From Oceanobacillus sp. Castelsardo (GTDB lineage Bacteria > Bacillota > Bacilli > Bacillales > Amphibacillaceae), in NCBI RefSeq assembly GCF_001659985.1, contig NZ_LYCS01000005.1, forward strand, positions 255,317 through 319,316: a stretch of 64,000 nt of DNA, given 5' to 3'. The position numbers were made by a program, and so were the translations under genes. Under the pieces are notes generated by a model. That model was not told where the DNA came from. It did no database searches and saw only the letters and a list, made by a program, of their open reading frames with translations. Shown one piece after another: positions 45,922 through 55,082 of this stretch. Numbering within the stretch: the first letter of the stretch is position 1; every line of letters begins with the position of its first letter.

Positions 45922-48012
45922 ATGAAAAAAGTAACCGTTGTTACAGCTGCAAGTGTTTTAACATTCACATTATCGTCACCTTTCATGGTACAGGCTGCTC
46001 CGAACGACATAAAGGGACATTATTTTGAAAAAGATATGCAAACACTCATTAATAAGGGTTTGTTAACTGGATACGAGGATGGAACGTATCGTCCGAATCG
46101 GGAAGTAACTCGTGCGGAATTTACGATTTTTCTCGTACGCGCGTTGAATATACCGAAAACGAAAAGGTCCATTTCTTTTAAAGATGTGAAAAAAGGTTCT
46201 TGGTATTATGCCGATATTGCGACTGCTAGCCAAAATAAATTGATTGGCGGATATCCGGATGGTTCTTTCAAGCCAAATCAACATATTTCGAGACAAGAAA
46301 TGGCAGCTATTACACAACGTGCTTTAAGTCAACAAGGGATCGAGGGCAAGAAAGGAAAACTCAACTTTAAAGATCTTTCCTCTATCGACCCAATCTATCA
46401 TTCTGCTATTGCGTCTTTGCTAAATTTAAAGATTATGGTAGGAAAAACAGATAAAAATGGAAACAGCTACTTTCAGCCAAATGCGAAAACGACCCGTGGG
46501 GAGACATCGGCCATTGTGAATCGTGTGCTTACCGCGATTCAGAACAAGCCTAAGCCAAAACCTAATCCGAGTCCCAACCCACCAACGCCGGCACCTGCAC
46601 CAGCAAAACCACCAGTAACAGGTGTGAAAGAGACGGTAAACTATTCGCATTACAATTATAGTTTTTCTAGCATGATTGATAAGCAAATGGCTATTTCCCC
46701 TATTACGGATCGGCCGAAAGTAGATGGTGATGGGACCTATCTTGCTAGTCGAAGTTTAGTAGAATACTATGCGAATCCGAATAACTTTTCCAAGGGAACA
46801 AATAGTTATTTTCAATTTGTAGCTTTATCAAAACCAGCTGGGTTACATGCCAGTGAATTAAATGAAAAAGTATTAAAAGGCAAAGGTATTTTTGAAGGAC
46901 AAGGACAAGCATTTATCGATGCTGCTCAGAAGTTTCATATTAATGAAGTCTATTTAATCGCTCATGCCTTGCATGAAACTGGAAACGGTACATCCGCATT
47001 ATCTACTGGTTACTTAGTATCCGAGGTAGATGGTAAAAAGGTACAAGCAAGAAAAACGTATAACATGTACGGTGTTGGCGCGTATGACAAAGCACCGAAT
47101 AAGGCCGGTTCCGAGTATGCCTATAAGCAAGGGTGGTTTACTCCTAGAGATGCCATTATCGGTGGTGCGGAATTCATCGCGGAGCGTTTTATTAATAAAG
47201 GACAAGACACGTTATATAAAATGAGATGGAATCCCGCGAGCCCTGCCACTCGCCAATATGCGACCCATGTCATGTGGGCTGATTTGCAGACGACTCGAAT
47301 GGCAAACATCTATCATTTACTAGATTCGTATACCCTGCATTTTGATGTACCGACGTTTAATAACCTACCAAAAGCTTCTGCAAAGCCAACCGGAGAAGCA
47401 CAATATGACGTCATTCGTACATTGGAGGGTAAGCTTGCTGTCACAACAGCGAATGTAAACTTCCGTACAGGCCCAACTACTAATTTTCCTGCCATCACAA
47501 CTTTATATCAAGGAACTGAAGTGAAAATTATCGGCGAAAATGGCGGTTGGTACAAAGTAAATGCGAATGGCGTGACTGGCTGGGTTTCCGGTGATTACGT
47601 CGTTCTAAAAAAAGATATGAAGGTAATGGCCCGAAGCCTGATGCTACTTACGGAAGAAGAGGAATTACAACCTTTACCAGAAGTGCCAGAGGAACCTGAG
47701 GTAACAGAAGAATCTGTAGCGACGGAGCAACTTTTAGTGAAAGATGAATTAGAAAAATCTTCCGAAAAAGAAAACCATACAGAAGAGCAAGACCCAGCCG
47801 AATCCGATATAATAATGGAGAGATTAATTGGCGAGGTAACTGGAGATACTGTGTATTTAAGAACAGAAGCATCCAACGCCGACGATACCATTATAACTAC
47901 GGTAGACAACGGAACCGAAGTTGAAATTATCGACGAAACGGACGAATGGTATTTGGTGAGAGTAGCCGAAGATGAAGGTTGGATTCTTAAAGAAGATATT
48001 ATCATACAGTAA
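45922..48012 (+). CDS. SLH-domain N-acetylglucosaminidase with SH3b domains
   Basis: A 696-residue secreted wall hydrolase. In order: signal peptide (1 to about 26), three SLH domains (about 28-75, 88-140, 147-200) with GYEDGTYRPNREVTRAEF and GYPDGSFKPNQHISRQE motifs, a Pro/Lys linker (about 207-232), a GH73-like glucosaminidase (about 245-480, LIAHALHETGNGTS with the catalytic Glu), an SH3b domain (about 497-560, VNFRTGPTTNFPAI), an acidic linker and a second SH3b (about 637-696). SLH domains bind pyruvylated wall polysaccharide, and csaB for that modification is encoded 4.6 kb downstream. The catalytic domain is a paralogue of that at 37015-39741. Confidence 0.94.
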   Translation: MKKVTVVTAASVLTFTLSSPFMVQAAPNDIKGHYFEKDMQTLINKGLLTGYEDGTYRPNREVTRAEFTIFLVRALNIPKTKRSISFKDVKKGSWYYADIATASQNKLIGGYPDGSFKPNQHISRQEMAAITQRALSQQGIEGKKGKLNFKDLSSIDPIYHSAIASLLNLKIMVGKTDKNGNSYFQPNAKTTRGETSAIVNRVLTAIQNKPKPKPNPSPNPPTPAPAPAKPPVTGVKETVNYSHYNYSFSSMIDKQMAISPITDRPKVDGDGTYLASRSLVEYYANPNNFSKGTNSYFQFVALSKPAGLHASELNEKVLKGKGIFEGQGQAFIDAAQKFHINEVYLIAHALHETGNGTSALSTGYLVSEVDGKKVQARKTYNMYGVGAYDKAPNKAGSEYAYKQGWFTPRDAIIGGAEFIAERFINKGQDTLYKMRWNPASPATRQYATHVMWADLQTTRMANIYHLLDSYTLHFDVPTFNNLPKASAKPTGEAQYDVIRTLEGKLAVTTANVNFRTGPTTNFPAITTLYQGTEVKIIGENGGWYKVNANGVTGWVSGDYVVLKKDMKVMARSLMLLTEEEELQPLPEVPEEPEVTEESVATEQLLVKDELEKSSEKENHTEEQDPAESDIIMERLIGEVTGDTVYLRTEASNADDTIITTVDNGTEVEIIDETDEWYLVRVAEDEGWILKEDIIIQ

Positions 48013-48026
48013 TAAATTTTATAGAA

Positions 48027-48302
48027 GCTGGGGCATATTTAAAGTGATTAACTGTAATATCTAACAGCGCACTACCTTAGCGGAGGAAATATACGCAGAC
48101 TCCTGTGGGAGAAGAGGCCTAGGTGAGACTACGTAGGGCAATAGCCCGGAGTAGGCTCAACAGCCGCCCACGGCAAGGTAGACACTGCGAGGTCTTTTCG
48201 AGCAGATGTCGCCCCTGTACTGGAAGTGAAAGCGAAGTATATTTCCGCAGCGGTGTATTCGCACCAGTCATAATTTCTAGGTAGTGACGCTCTGTCCCAG
48301 CC
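48027..48302. repeat. Dispersed Bacillaceae-type intergenic repeat, about 275 bp
   Basis: The block is GC-rich compared with its surroundings and ends in inverted GCTGGGGCA / TGTCCCAGC. Inside, GCGGAGGAAATATACGCAGA is mirrored by GTATATTTCCGCAGCGG. I recognise this as a repeat common in Bacillaceae intergenic regions (GGAAATATACGCAGACTCCTG and related). Short overlapping minus-strand ORFs here are artefacts. It lies between the SLH gene and tagA and may act as a folded RNA or recombination substrate. Confidence 0.75.
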
Positions 48303-48348
48303 TCCCTCTCCATACATATCCTTAAGTTTCTAAAGGGGAGCGTTACAG

Positions 48349-49077
48349 ATGAAACAAATAAATATTATGGGAGTTCCATTTATACATATTAACCAAAGGG
48401 ATTTTGTTTCCCTTTTAGACAAACGAATCACTCAGCACGAAAAAACATTTGTCATTACAGCAAACCCTGAAATTGTCATGAAAGCAAATGAAGAAGCCGA
48501 TTTTATGAATTATATTCAACAAGCAACCTACGTTACAGCTGACGGAATCGGCATAATCAAAGCTGCGAAAATGTTAGGGAATCCCCTACCAGAACGGGTC
48601 ACCGGCTATGACACGATGATGCAATTACTAGATGTTGCCAATGAAAAAAGCTATAAAATTTTCCTATTAGGCGCGCACCCAGACACATTACATAAAACGA
48701 AAGAAAAGATTGAAAAAAAGTATCCGAATATCCAAATTGTTGGATCCAATGATGGCTATTTTGATTGGGACCATAATGACATCGCGGAACGAATTGCTGC
48801 TGCAAAACCAGACATTACGTTTGTTGCATTAGGTGTCCCTCGTCAGGAAAAGTGGATATCAGAGAATTTCGCGCAATTTGACCAAGGCGTATTTATCGGG
48901 ATTGGCGGATCCTTCGATGTTATCGCAGGAACGGTGAAACGTGCACCAATGCTCTGGCAAAAACTGAATATCGAATGGCTGTATCGTTTAATTAAACAAC
49001 CAAGCCGCTGGAGACGTATGCTCGCACTGCCACGATTTGCTTTTCGAGTTTGGAAAAATAAAGGGAAATCACTATGA
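48349..49077 (+). CDS. tagA: N-acetylmannosaminyltransferase, WecG/TagA/CpsF family
   Basis: Adds ManNAc from UDP-ManNAc to lipid-linked GlcNAc, the second step of linkage-unit synthesis in teichoic acids and secondary wall polymers. The 242-residue GT26 protein has TANPEIVMKANEEADF, TADGIGIIKAAKMLG with the conserved Asp, PERVTGYD and VALGVPRQEKWI, all family hallmarks. AAAGGGGAGCG precedes the ATG. It overlaps the flippase gene by four bases and heads the operon that ends with csaB; its substrate is made by MnaA and TagO encoded elsewhere in the window. Confidence 0.95.
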   Translation: MKQINIMGVPFIHINQRDFVSLLDKRITQHEKTFVITANPEIVMKANEEADFMNYIQQATYVTADGIGIIKAAKMLGNPLPERVTGYDTMMQLLDVANEKSYKIFLLGAHPDTLHKTKEKIEKKYPNIQIVGSNDGYFDWDHNDIAERIAAAKPDITFVALGVPRQEKWISENFAQFDQGVFIGIGGSFDVIAGTVKRAPMLWQKLNIEWLYRLIKQPSRWRRMLALPRFAFRVWKNKGKSL

Positions 49078-50627
49078 GCCGCTCCACCCTCATCAAAGGG
49101 ACGATTATTTTAACCGTTGCTTCCCTCCTTTCCAAAATATTAGGAAGCATCTTTCGCATCCCATTGCAAAATATTGCTGGAGATGAAGTGCTTGGTATTT
49201 TCAGCTTAGTTTATCCGGTTTATATGGTGGCACTGATTTTATCCGTTGCGGGAATTCCGACCGCTATTTCAAAACTTATTGCGGAAGAAAGAGCGCTCGA
49301 TACAAATGCGAATATCCGGCCAATTTACGTGACGGCGAGCATTTTAGCCCTTTCTTTTGGGATTGTCAGCTTTACCTTTATCTACCTTTTCTCCTCCCCA
49401 ATCGCTTATGCATTGGGAGGACCTACATCACGACTATCACTCATCATTGTAGCTACAACTTTACTTATCGCACCATATATGGCCGTTTTCCGCGGATTTT
49501 TCCAAGGGTTTGGAGATATGGGGCCTACCGCCATTTCTCAAGTAATTGAACAATTTATTCGTGTCGGACTCATTCTTATTCTTGCTTATATTCTCGTGTC
49601 GCGCGGATTTTCCAGTGAAAAAATAGCTGGGTATATTATGATTGGTTCAGTCGCTGGGGCTTTCGCATCTTTCCTTTTTTTAAGAGTAAAATTTGCGCGG
49701 TCCCCTTTGAAGCCTGCAGCAGATACGTCTTATTCGTTTGCGACCTTTTCACGTGTTGGGAAGAAAATTTTAAAAGTATCGATTCCGATTGCGATTGGTT
49801 CCATCACAATGGCGTTAGTAAATTTTATCGATTCCCTAACGATTCCGTTCAGCTTACGGTCGATTGGGGTGGGTGCGGCAAATGACATTCATTATTTATA
49901 CGGGATATATGGCCGCGGATTAGCACTTGTGCAAATTGCTACTGTGTTTGCGACCTCAATCGTGCTCCCGTTAATTCCGTTGCTTACGGAAAAATTAGTG
50001 AATCATGATCGAAACGGCATGCGTGCAACCATCGAAAAAGCTTTTTACATGGCGAATCTCATTGCTTGGCCGGCTGCTTTTGGACTGTTGGCTTTAACTC
50101 TACCGATGAATTTAGGGTTGTTCTCTGATTTAGAAGGAAGCACGATGCTCGCCATTATCGGCTTTAGCTCTGTTTTTACTTCTTTAACCGTTTTGGGCAC
50201 GGGAATTTTACAAGGAATGAACTTGGCCAATCAAGCAGCCATCATTATTTTAATTGGAATTGGCATCAAAACGTTTTCCAACATCTTCTTAGTTCATCTG
50301 TTCGGATTAGATGGTGCCGCGATTTCAACGTTAGTGGTCTACCTTCTTTTATTTATCGTGAACATGATATTCATTTACCGAAACATAGCTTTTTCATTTT
50401 GGAACGGTTGGAAAGTCTTAAAAATGGTTATCGCATCGCTCGTAATGGGAATCATGATAGGGGCACCTACCTTATTTTTCGAAGTAGCGGAATGGTCGAG
50501 GCTGCAAGCTGTTTTATATGTGGGCGGAGCAATCCTCGTTGGGGCAGTTATTTACTTTGGAATGTTAGTGATTGGGAAAGTGATTGATAAAGGGATTTTT
50601 AAAAAACTACCTCTAATTAAAAAATAG
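49074..50627 (+). CDS. MOP-type flippase, SpoVB/MurJ-like
   Basis: A 517-residue protein with about 14 membrane helices. It starts with KGTIILTVASLLSKILGSIFRIPLQNIAGDEVLGIFSLVYPVY, the pattern of Bacillus SpoVB/YtgP-type members of the MOP exporter superfamily. Located between tagA and a DUF5693 gene, it likely flips the lipid-linked wall polymer precursor that CsaB modifies. A MurJ role in lipid II transport is the main alternative. Its start overlaps the tagA stop (ATGA). Confidence 0.88.
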   Translation: MSRSTLIKGTIILTVASLLSKILGSIFRIPLQNIAGDEVLGIFSLVYPVYMVALILSVAGIPTAISKLIAEERALDTNANIRPIYVTASILALSFGIVSFTFIYLFSSPIAYALGGPTSRLSLIIVATTLLIAPYMAVFRGFFQGFGDMGPTAISQVIEQFIRVGLILILAYILVSRGFSSEKIAGYIMIGSVAGAFASFLFLRVKFARSPLKPAADTSYSFATFSRVGKKILKVSIPIAIGSITMALVNFIDSLTIPFSLRSIGVGAANDIHYLYGIYGRGLALVQIATVFATSIVLPLIPLLTEKLVNHDRNGMRATIEKAFYMANLIAWPAAFGLLALTLPMNLGLFSDLEGSTMLAIIGFSSVFTSLTVLGTGILQGMNLANQAAIIILIGIGIKTFSNIFLVHLFGLDGAAISTLVVYLLLFIVNMIFIYRNIAFSFWNGWKVLKMVIASLVMGIMIGAPTLFFEVAEWSRLQAVLYVGGAILVGAVIYFGMLVIGKVIDKGIFKKLPLIKK

Positions 50628-50640
50628 AGAGGAAGATAAC

Positions 50641-52506
50641 ATGATTAAGCAAAAGTGGGGTTGGGCAGTACTCCTTGTCCTGCTTCTAATCGCTTCGGTT
50701 GGTTTGTATCAACGTTGGGATGTGGAAACAACGAACAAGCCTTATGAAATGGTCGTTCCCTATGAGGAATTGAAAACATTAACGAATGATTCCACCTTTA
50801 CAGTGGATGAAGTTTTATCCCGGTTAAAAAAAGCGGGATTAACATCGGTAAGTTTAAATCCGATGACATTGGTCGACCTAGACAATCAAGGTACCCTTTC
50901 CATTTATACTGATAAAATGCTAACAGAAATGTTTCGTTTTTCAGATGAAGATGTGCAAGTTCCGAAAGTACCTGGCTATTACATCACCATTCCTGAAGTG
51001 GAATACTATGAGCAAGTCATATTAGATGGGGTCGATCCGGAAAAACGGACGATTGCTGGAGAAGTTTTTTACTTTTTACCAAAGGATTCGGATAAAGGGT
51101 TAAACACGTTCCTTGGCTATGATGAAACCGTCCTAAATGAGATTACCGATCATGGATTAACCTATGTTCTGCGTATGGATAATGCAGAGGATTTTGATCA
51201 GGAAGCGATGGATCTTGTTCTTCAAGCTCATAACGGAAATACGAATATTCTTTTTCATGGCGAGGAAGTCATTGGCTTTCCCGAACTGGGGCAAATGAAT
51301 GAGTGGACCCGGCAGCTTCATGAGGCTGGTTCCAGTTTTCACATGATCGAATTTGCCAAACAACATGGTTTTCAAACATTAGCACGAAACACAGACTATG
51401 ACATCATCCGATTACATAGTATCGATTTAAACCAAAAAACATTGGACGAAAGTGCGAATCAAGTTGTCCGCGCTGTGAAGGAACGGAATATCCGCTCGAT
51501 CTTTTTCCACTTAACGTATGGGGACCCGGAAGAAAGTTTGGAATATGCGGAGGAATTTTTGACTGAGGTTCAGGGGTTAATGCCTGGTGGGTTTCAATTA
51601 GGTAACGCCCAACCTTATGAGAAGATTTCTGTTTTACAATGGCATACGCTCGTTGTACTCCTAGCTGGCATATTATTTACATATTTGGCCGCAGCGAGAA
51701 TTTGGAAATGGTGGAGTTTGTCGGCTGTAGCAGGACTTGGAATGGCCTTGTTAGCCCTTCTGTACATTGTGTTGGATCGATTAGTTATACTGCAAGGGTT
51801 TGCCTTACTAATTGCTATCATCACACCGATTTATGCTGTCTTAGCTTCTGTCGATGTGGGCGACAATCGACTACGAGATGTAACGATTCAATATGTGAAG
51901 GCGATTGCGATTAGCCTTGCCGGAATTATGATTGTTGTAGGACTGTTGAACGGAAATGCTTTTATTACCGGGATGGAAATATTTAGAGGCGTGAAATTAG
52001 TTTACGTCCTCCCTATCGCATTCGTCGGCATTTATTTATTTTGGCAAATGGCATATCGGATTTTACGTGAAAATGGCGTGCGACTGTTGAATGCAGAAGT
52101 GAAATATTGGCATTTACTAGTGTTCCTTGTCATTGCGGCTATTGGGCTGTACTATGTTAGCCGAACTGGAAATGCGGGTACAGCGAGTGATATCGAGTTA
52201 TTAATTCGTAACAAACTTGAAGAATGGCTCTATGTCCGCCCACGAACGAAAGAATTTTTAATCGGGTTTCCATCGTTTGTCGTTGCGTTATACGTACGAC
52301 CGAAAAATAAATTAATCGGAAACCTATTACTCATCCCAGGAACGATTGGTTTTTTATCCATCGTAAACACGTTTACCCATTTTCACATTCCTTTATATAT
52401 CTCATTGCTACGAACTTTTTATAGTATCGTCATTGGATATTTCATTGGATTGTTGTTGATTTTTATTGTTAGAAAACTTGTTATTCGCTTTAGATTAAGC
52501 GAATGA
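50641..52506 (+). CDS. DUF5693 family membrane protein
   Basis: A 621-residue protein of unknown activity. A signal anchor (about 8-24) is followed by an external domain of about 300 residues (25-325) with a TIM-barrel-like run of beta-alpha motifs (TVDEVLSRLKKAGLTSVSLNP, RSIFFHLTYGDPEE), then about 8 hydrophobic helices (335-615). In Bacillales this family typically lies directly before csaB, as here, so a function in pyruvylated wall polymer assembly is inferred. AGAGAGGAAG precedes the ATG, 13 bases after the flippase stop. Confidence 0.82.
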   Translation: MIKQKWGWAVLLVLLLIASVGLYQRWDVETTNKPYEMVVPYEELKTLTNDSTFTVDEVLSRLKKAGLTSVSLNPMTLVDLDNQGTLSIYTDKMLTEMFRFSDEDVQVPKVPGYYITIPEVEYYEQVILDGVDPEKRTIAGEVFYFLPKDSDKGLNTFLGYDETVLNEITDHGLTYVLRMDNAEDFDQEAMDLVLQAHNGNTNILFHGEEVIGFPELGQMNEWTRQLHEAGSSFHMIEFAKQHGFQTLARNTDYDIIRLHSIDLNQKTLDESANQVVRAVKERNIRSIFFHLTYGDPEESLEYAEEFLTEVQGLMPGGFQLGNAQPYEKISVLQWHTLVVLLAGILFTYLAAARIWKWWSLSAVAGLGMALLALLYIVLDRLVILQGFALLIAIITPIYAVLASVDVGDNRLRDVTIQYVKAIAISLAGIMIVVGLLNGNAFITGMEIFRGVKLVYVLPIAFVGIYLFWQMAYRILRENGVRLLNAEVKYWHLLVFLVIAAIGLYYVSRTGNAGTASDIELLIRNKLEEWLYVRPRTKEFLIGFPSFVVALYVRPKNKLIGNLLLIPGTIGFLSIVNTFTHFHIPLYISLLRTFYSIVIGYFIGLLLIFIVRKLVIRFRLSE

Positions 52507-52508
52507 CT

Positions 52509-52556
52509 TAGTTGCACTTATGCAGACGGGAAGTTTTTATACTTTCCTATCTGCTT
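52509..52556. repeat. Small imperfect hairpin with shared TAGTTGCACTTAT motif
   Basis: TAGTTGCACTTAT at 52509-52521 is followed by GCAGAcgGGAAgt...TTTCCtaTCTGC, an imperfect stem. The 13-bp motif recurs, sometimes inverted, in three other intergenic repeats in the window (26121, 31880 and, with one change, 36704). Confidence 0.45.
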
Positions 52557-52606
52557 AGAAAATGCTATTCCATTTAATCTTAACTGGCAAAAGTGAGGTG
52601 ACAGGC

Positions 52607-53686
52607 ATGCACGTTGTTTTATCAGGTTATTACGGATTTGATAACTGTGGCGACGAAGCAATTTTATATTCAATTATCCAAGGATTGCGCAGCATTCAAG
52701 CGGATATCAACATTACCGTTCTGTCCAACAACCCGAAGTATACGAAAAAAATGTATGGCGTGAACTCCGTAGATCGACATCACCTCGGAGAAATTTCAGC
52801 TGTCATGAAAAAAGCAGATGGCCTCATTAGTGGTGGCGGCAGTCTTTTACAAGATAAAACCGGACTGAAGTCGATTCCGTATTATAGCGGAATCATTCAA
52901 CTAGCAAAATTTTATAAAAAGCCCGTCTTCGTCTACGCACAAGGGATGGGTCCAATCTCCAGTAAATTAAGCAAATGGATTGTGAAAAACACGTTAAACA
53001 AAGTCGAGCATATTACCGTAAGAGATTTGGATTCCCAACGACTATTAGATGAACTTGGCGTAAGGAAGGATTCCACGATTGTCCCCGATCCCGTGCTAGG
53101 CTTGAACAGCAGCAGCTTTTCATGTGACTGGCAAGGACGCGGTGATGGTCCCATTGTAGCTGTTTCCGTTCGCGATTGGCCAAGTGGGGTTACATTTAAA
53201 GGGTATATTGCAGAGGCGTTGGATAAGCTTGCCAAGAAAGGTTATTCGGTCGTATTTGTTCCCATGCACGGAAAACATGATGAAAAAGCATCCATGGATG
53301 TAGCTAATTCGATGCAGGAAACAAGCGAAATTTTCCCATGCGATTGTGAAATAGAAGAGAAAATCGCCATCATCGGAAAAGCCGATTTGCTTATCGGCAT
53401 GAGACTACACTCCCTTATTTTCTCTGCAATCACCTACACTCCATTTATCGCGATATCGTATGATCCAAAAATAGATTCCTTCGCCGAAATTTGTAAACAG
53501 CCAGTCATTGGCCACGTGGAAAAGAATGATTGGGATGGAGAAGCATTGTTTACGGTAGCTGAATCTATATTAGTAGATGAAGAAAGAAAACGGGCCAAGT
53601 TAAAAGAGTGTGTGGAACCATATCAAGCGCAGGCACTGCATACGCCGATGTATGCGTTGGAAACATTGGGGAAAAAACGAGCATAG
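52607..53686 (+). CDS. csaB: Polysaccharide pyruvyl transferase CsaB
   Basis: Adds a ketal-linked pyruvate to the wall polysaccharide, creating the ligand for SLH domains. The 359-residue protein has SGYYGFDNCGDEAIL at the N-terminus, SGGGSLLQDKTG, FVYAQGMGPI and GMRLHSLIFSAI, all characteristic of CsaB. GAGGTG six bases before the ATG at 52607 marks the start; an earlier in-frame ATG at 52562 lacks a ribosome site. It is the last gene of the operon and is followed by the largest repeat array. Its link to the SLH protein at 45922 is well supported by family knowledge. Confidence 0.95.
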   Translation: MHVVLSGYYGFDNCGDEAILYSIIQGLRSIQADINITVLSNNPKYTKKMYGVNSVDRHHLGEISAVMKKADGLISGGGSLLQDKTGLKSIPYYSGIIQLAKFYKKPVFVYAQGMGPISSKLSKWIVKNTLNKVEHITVRDLDSQRLLDELGVRKDSTIVPDPVLGLNSSSFSCDWQGRGDGPIVAVSVRDWPSGVTFKGYIAEALDKLAKKGYSVVFVPMHGKHDEKASMDVANSMQETSEIFPCDCEIEEKIAIIGKADLLIGMRLHSLIFSAITYTPFIAISYDPKIDSFAEICKQPVIGHVEKNDWDGEALFTVAESILVDEERKRAKLKECVEPYQAQALHTPMYALETLGKKRA

Positions 53687-53764
53687 GAAGTGCTCGTTTT
53701 TTTGTTTTGCGGGTGGCGGCAGGTTATAGCAGCTCTCGTCATATTGCTAATATACTGAGTAACA

Positions 53765-55053
53765 GTGCCGATAAATTAAGAGCGAACGCTGATATCCACG
53801 TCTTCACTGCTGATAAATGGACTGGGGGTGCTGATATCACTTGTCGTACTGCTGATATAATAGTGATTGCTGATATACAGTGGACCAGTACCGATAAATT
53901 GCGAGCGTGCGCCGATATCCTCGTCTTCACTGCTGATAAATGGACTGGGGGTGCTGATATCCTCGTCTTCACTGCTGATAAAATGGGAGCGTGTGCTGAT
54001 ATCCTCGTCTTCACTGCTGATAAATTATGAGCGTGTGCCGATATCCTCGTCTTCACTGCTGATAAATGGACGGGGTGTGCTGATATCCCCGTCTTCACTG
54101 CTGATAAACGGCCTAGGTGTGCTGATATCCATGTCTTCACTGCTGATAAACGGACTGAGAATGCTGATATCTCTTGTCGTACTGCTGATATAATAGTGAT
54201 TGCTGATATACAGTGGACCAGTACCGATAAATTATGAGCGTGTGCCGATATCCTCATCTTCACTGCTGATAAACGGACTGGGGGTGCTGATATCCCTTGT
54301 TGTACTGCTGATATAATAGTGATTGCTGATATACAGTGGATCAGTGCCGATAAATTATGAGCGTGTGCCGATATCCTCGTCTTCACTGCTGATAAATGGA
54401 CTGGGGGTGCTGATATCCTCATCTTCACTGCTGATAAATGAACTGCGTGTGCTGATATCTCTCGTTGTACTGCTGATATAATAGTGATTGCTGATATACA
54501 TTAGACCAGTACCGATAAATTATGAGCGTGTGCCGATATCCTCGTCTTCACTGCTGATAAATGGACGGGGTGTGCTGATATCCCCATCTTCACTGCTGAT
54601 ATATGTCCTGAGATTGCTGATATCTCGTCTTGACTGCTGATAAATGGACGGGGTGTGCTGATATCTCTTGTCGTACTGCTGATATAATTGTGATTGCTGA
54701 TATACAGTCGACCAGGGCCGATAAATTATGAGCGTACGCTGATATCCCCGTCTTGACTGCTGATAAATGGACGGGGTGTGCTGATATCTCTTGTCGTACT
54801 GCTGATATAATAGTGATTGCTGATATACAGTGGACCAGGGCCGATAAATTGCGAGCGTACGCTGATATCCTCATCTTCACTGCTGATAAATGAACTGCGT
54901 GTACTGATATCTCTCGTTGTACTGCTGATATAATAGTGATTGCTGATATACAGTAGACCAGTACCGATAAATTATGAGCGTGTGCCGATATCCTCGTCTT
55001 CACTGCTGATAAATGGACTGGGTGTGCTGATATCCCCGTCGTACTGCTGATAA
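53765..55053 (+). repeat. Intergenic CTGATAT array D, 1.3 kb with higher-order structure
   Basis: The largest array, with about 60 CTGATA/CCGATA cores at intervals of 18-22, mean near 20.5. Most pairs follow the 42-bp scheme (GTGCTGATATCCTCGTCTTC, then CTGCTGATAAATGGACTGG). A longer block bearing TACTGCTGATATAATAGTG and GATTGCTGATATACAGT occurs seven times (near 53846, 54176, 54299, 54464, 54668, 54791, 54911). It starts about 75 bases after the csaB stop, co-directional, and ends 30 bases before the stop of the convergent CBO0543 gene. Confidence 0.95.
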
Positions 55054-55082
55054 GTATACTCAACTAATAATTAATAGTTATT

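Noticed and set aside
46426..46686. Tryptophan/arginine-rich minus-strand ORF
   Set aside because: Antisense shadow of the proline-rich linker of the SLH protein.
48119..48317. Two 60-codon minus-strand ORFs
   Set aside because: They lie inside the dispersed repeat and have no ribosome site.
53765..55053. CRISPR array
   Set aside because: Spacers are themselves repeated, the conserved core is only about 8 bp, unit length is 21/42 bp and no cas genes are present.
53608..55063. ORFs of 108-229 codons rich in ISA/LSAVKTR in array D
   Set aside because: Repeat-derived; several frames are open at once on both strands and none has a plausible start.
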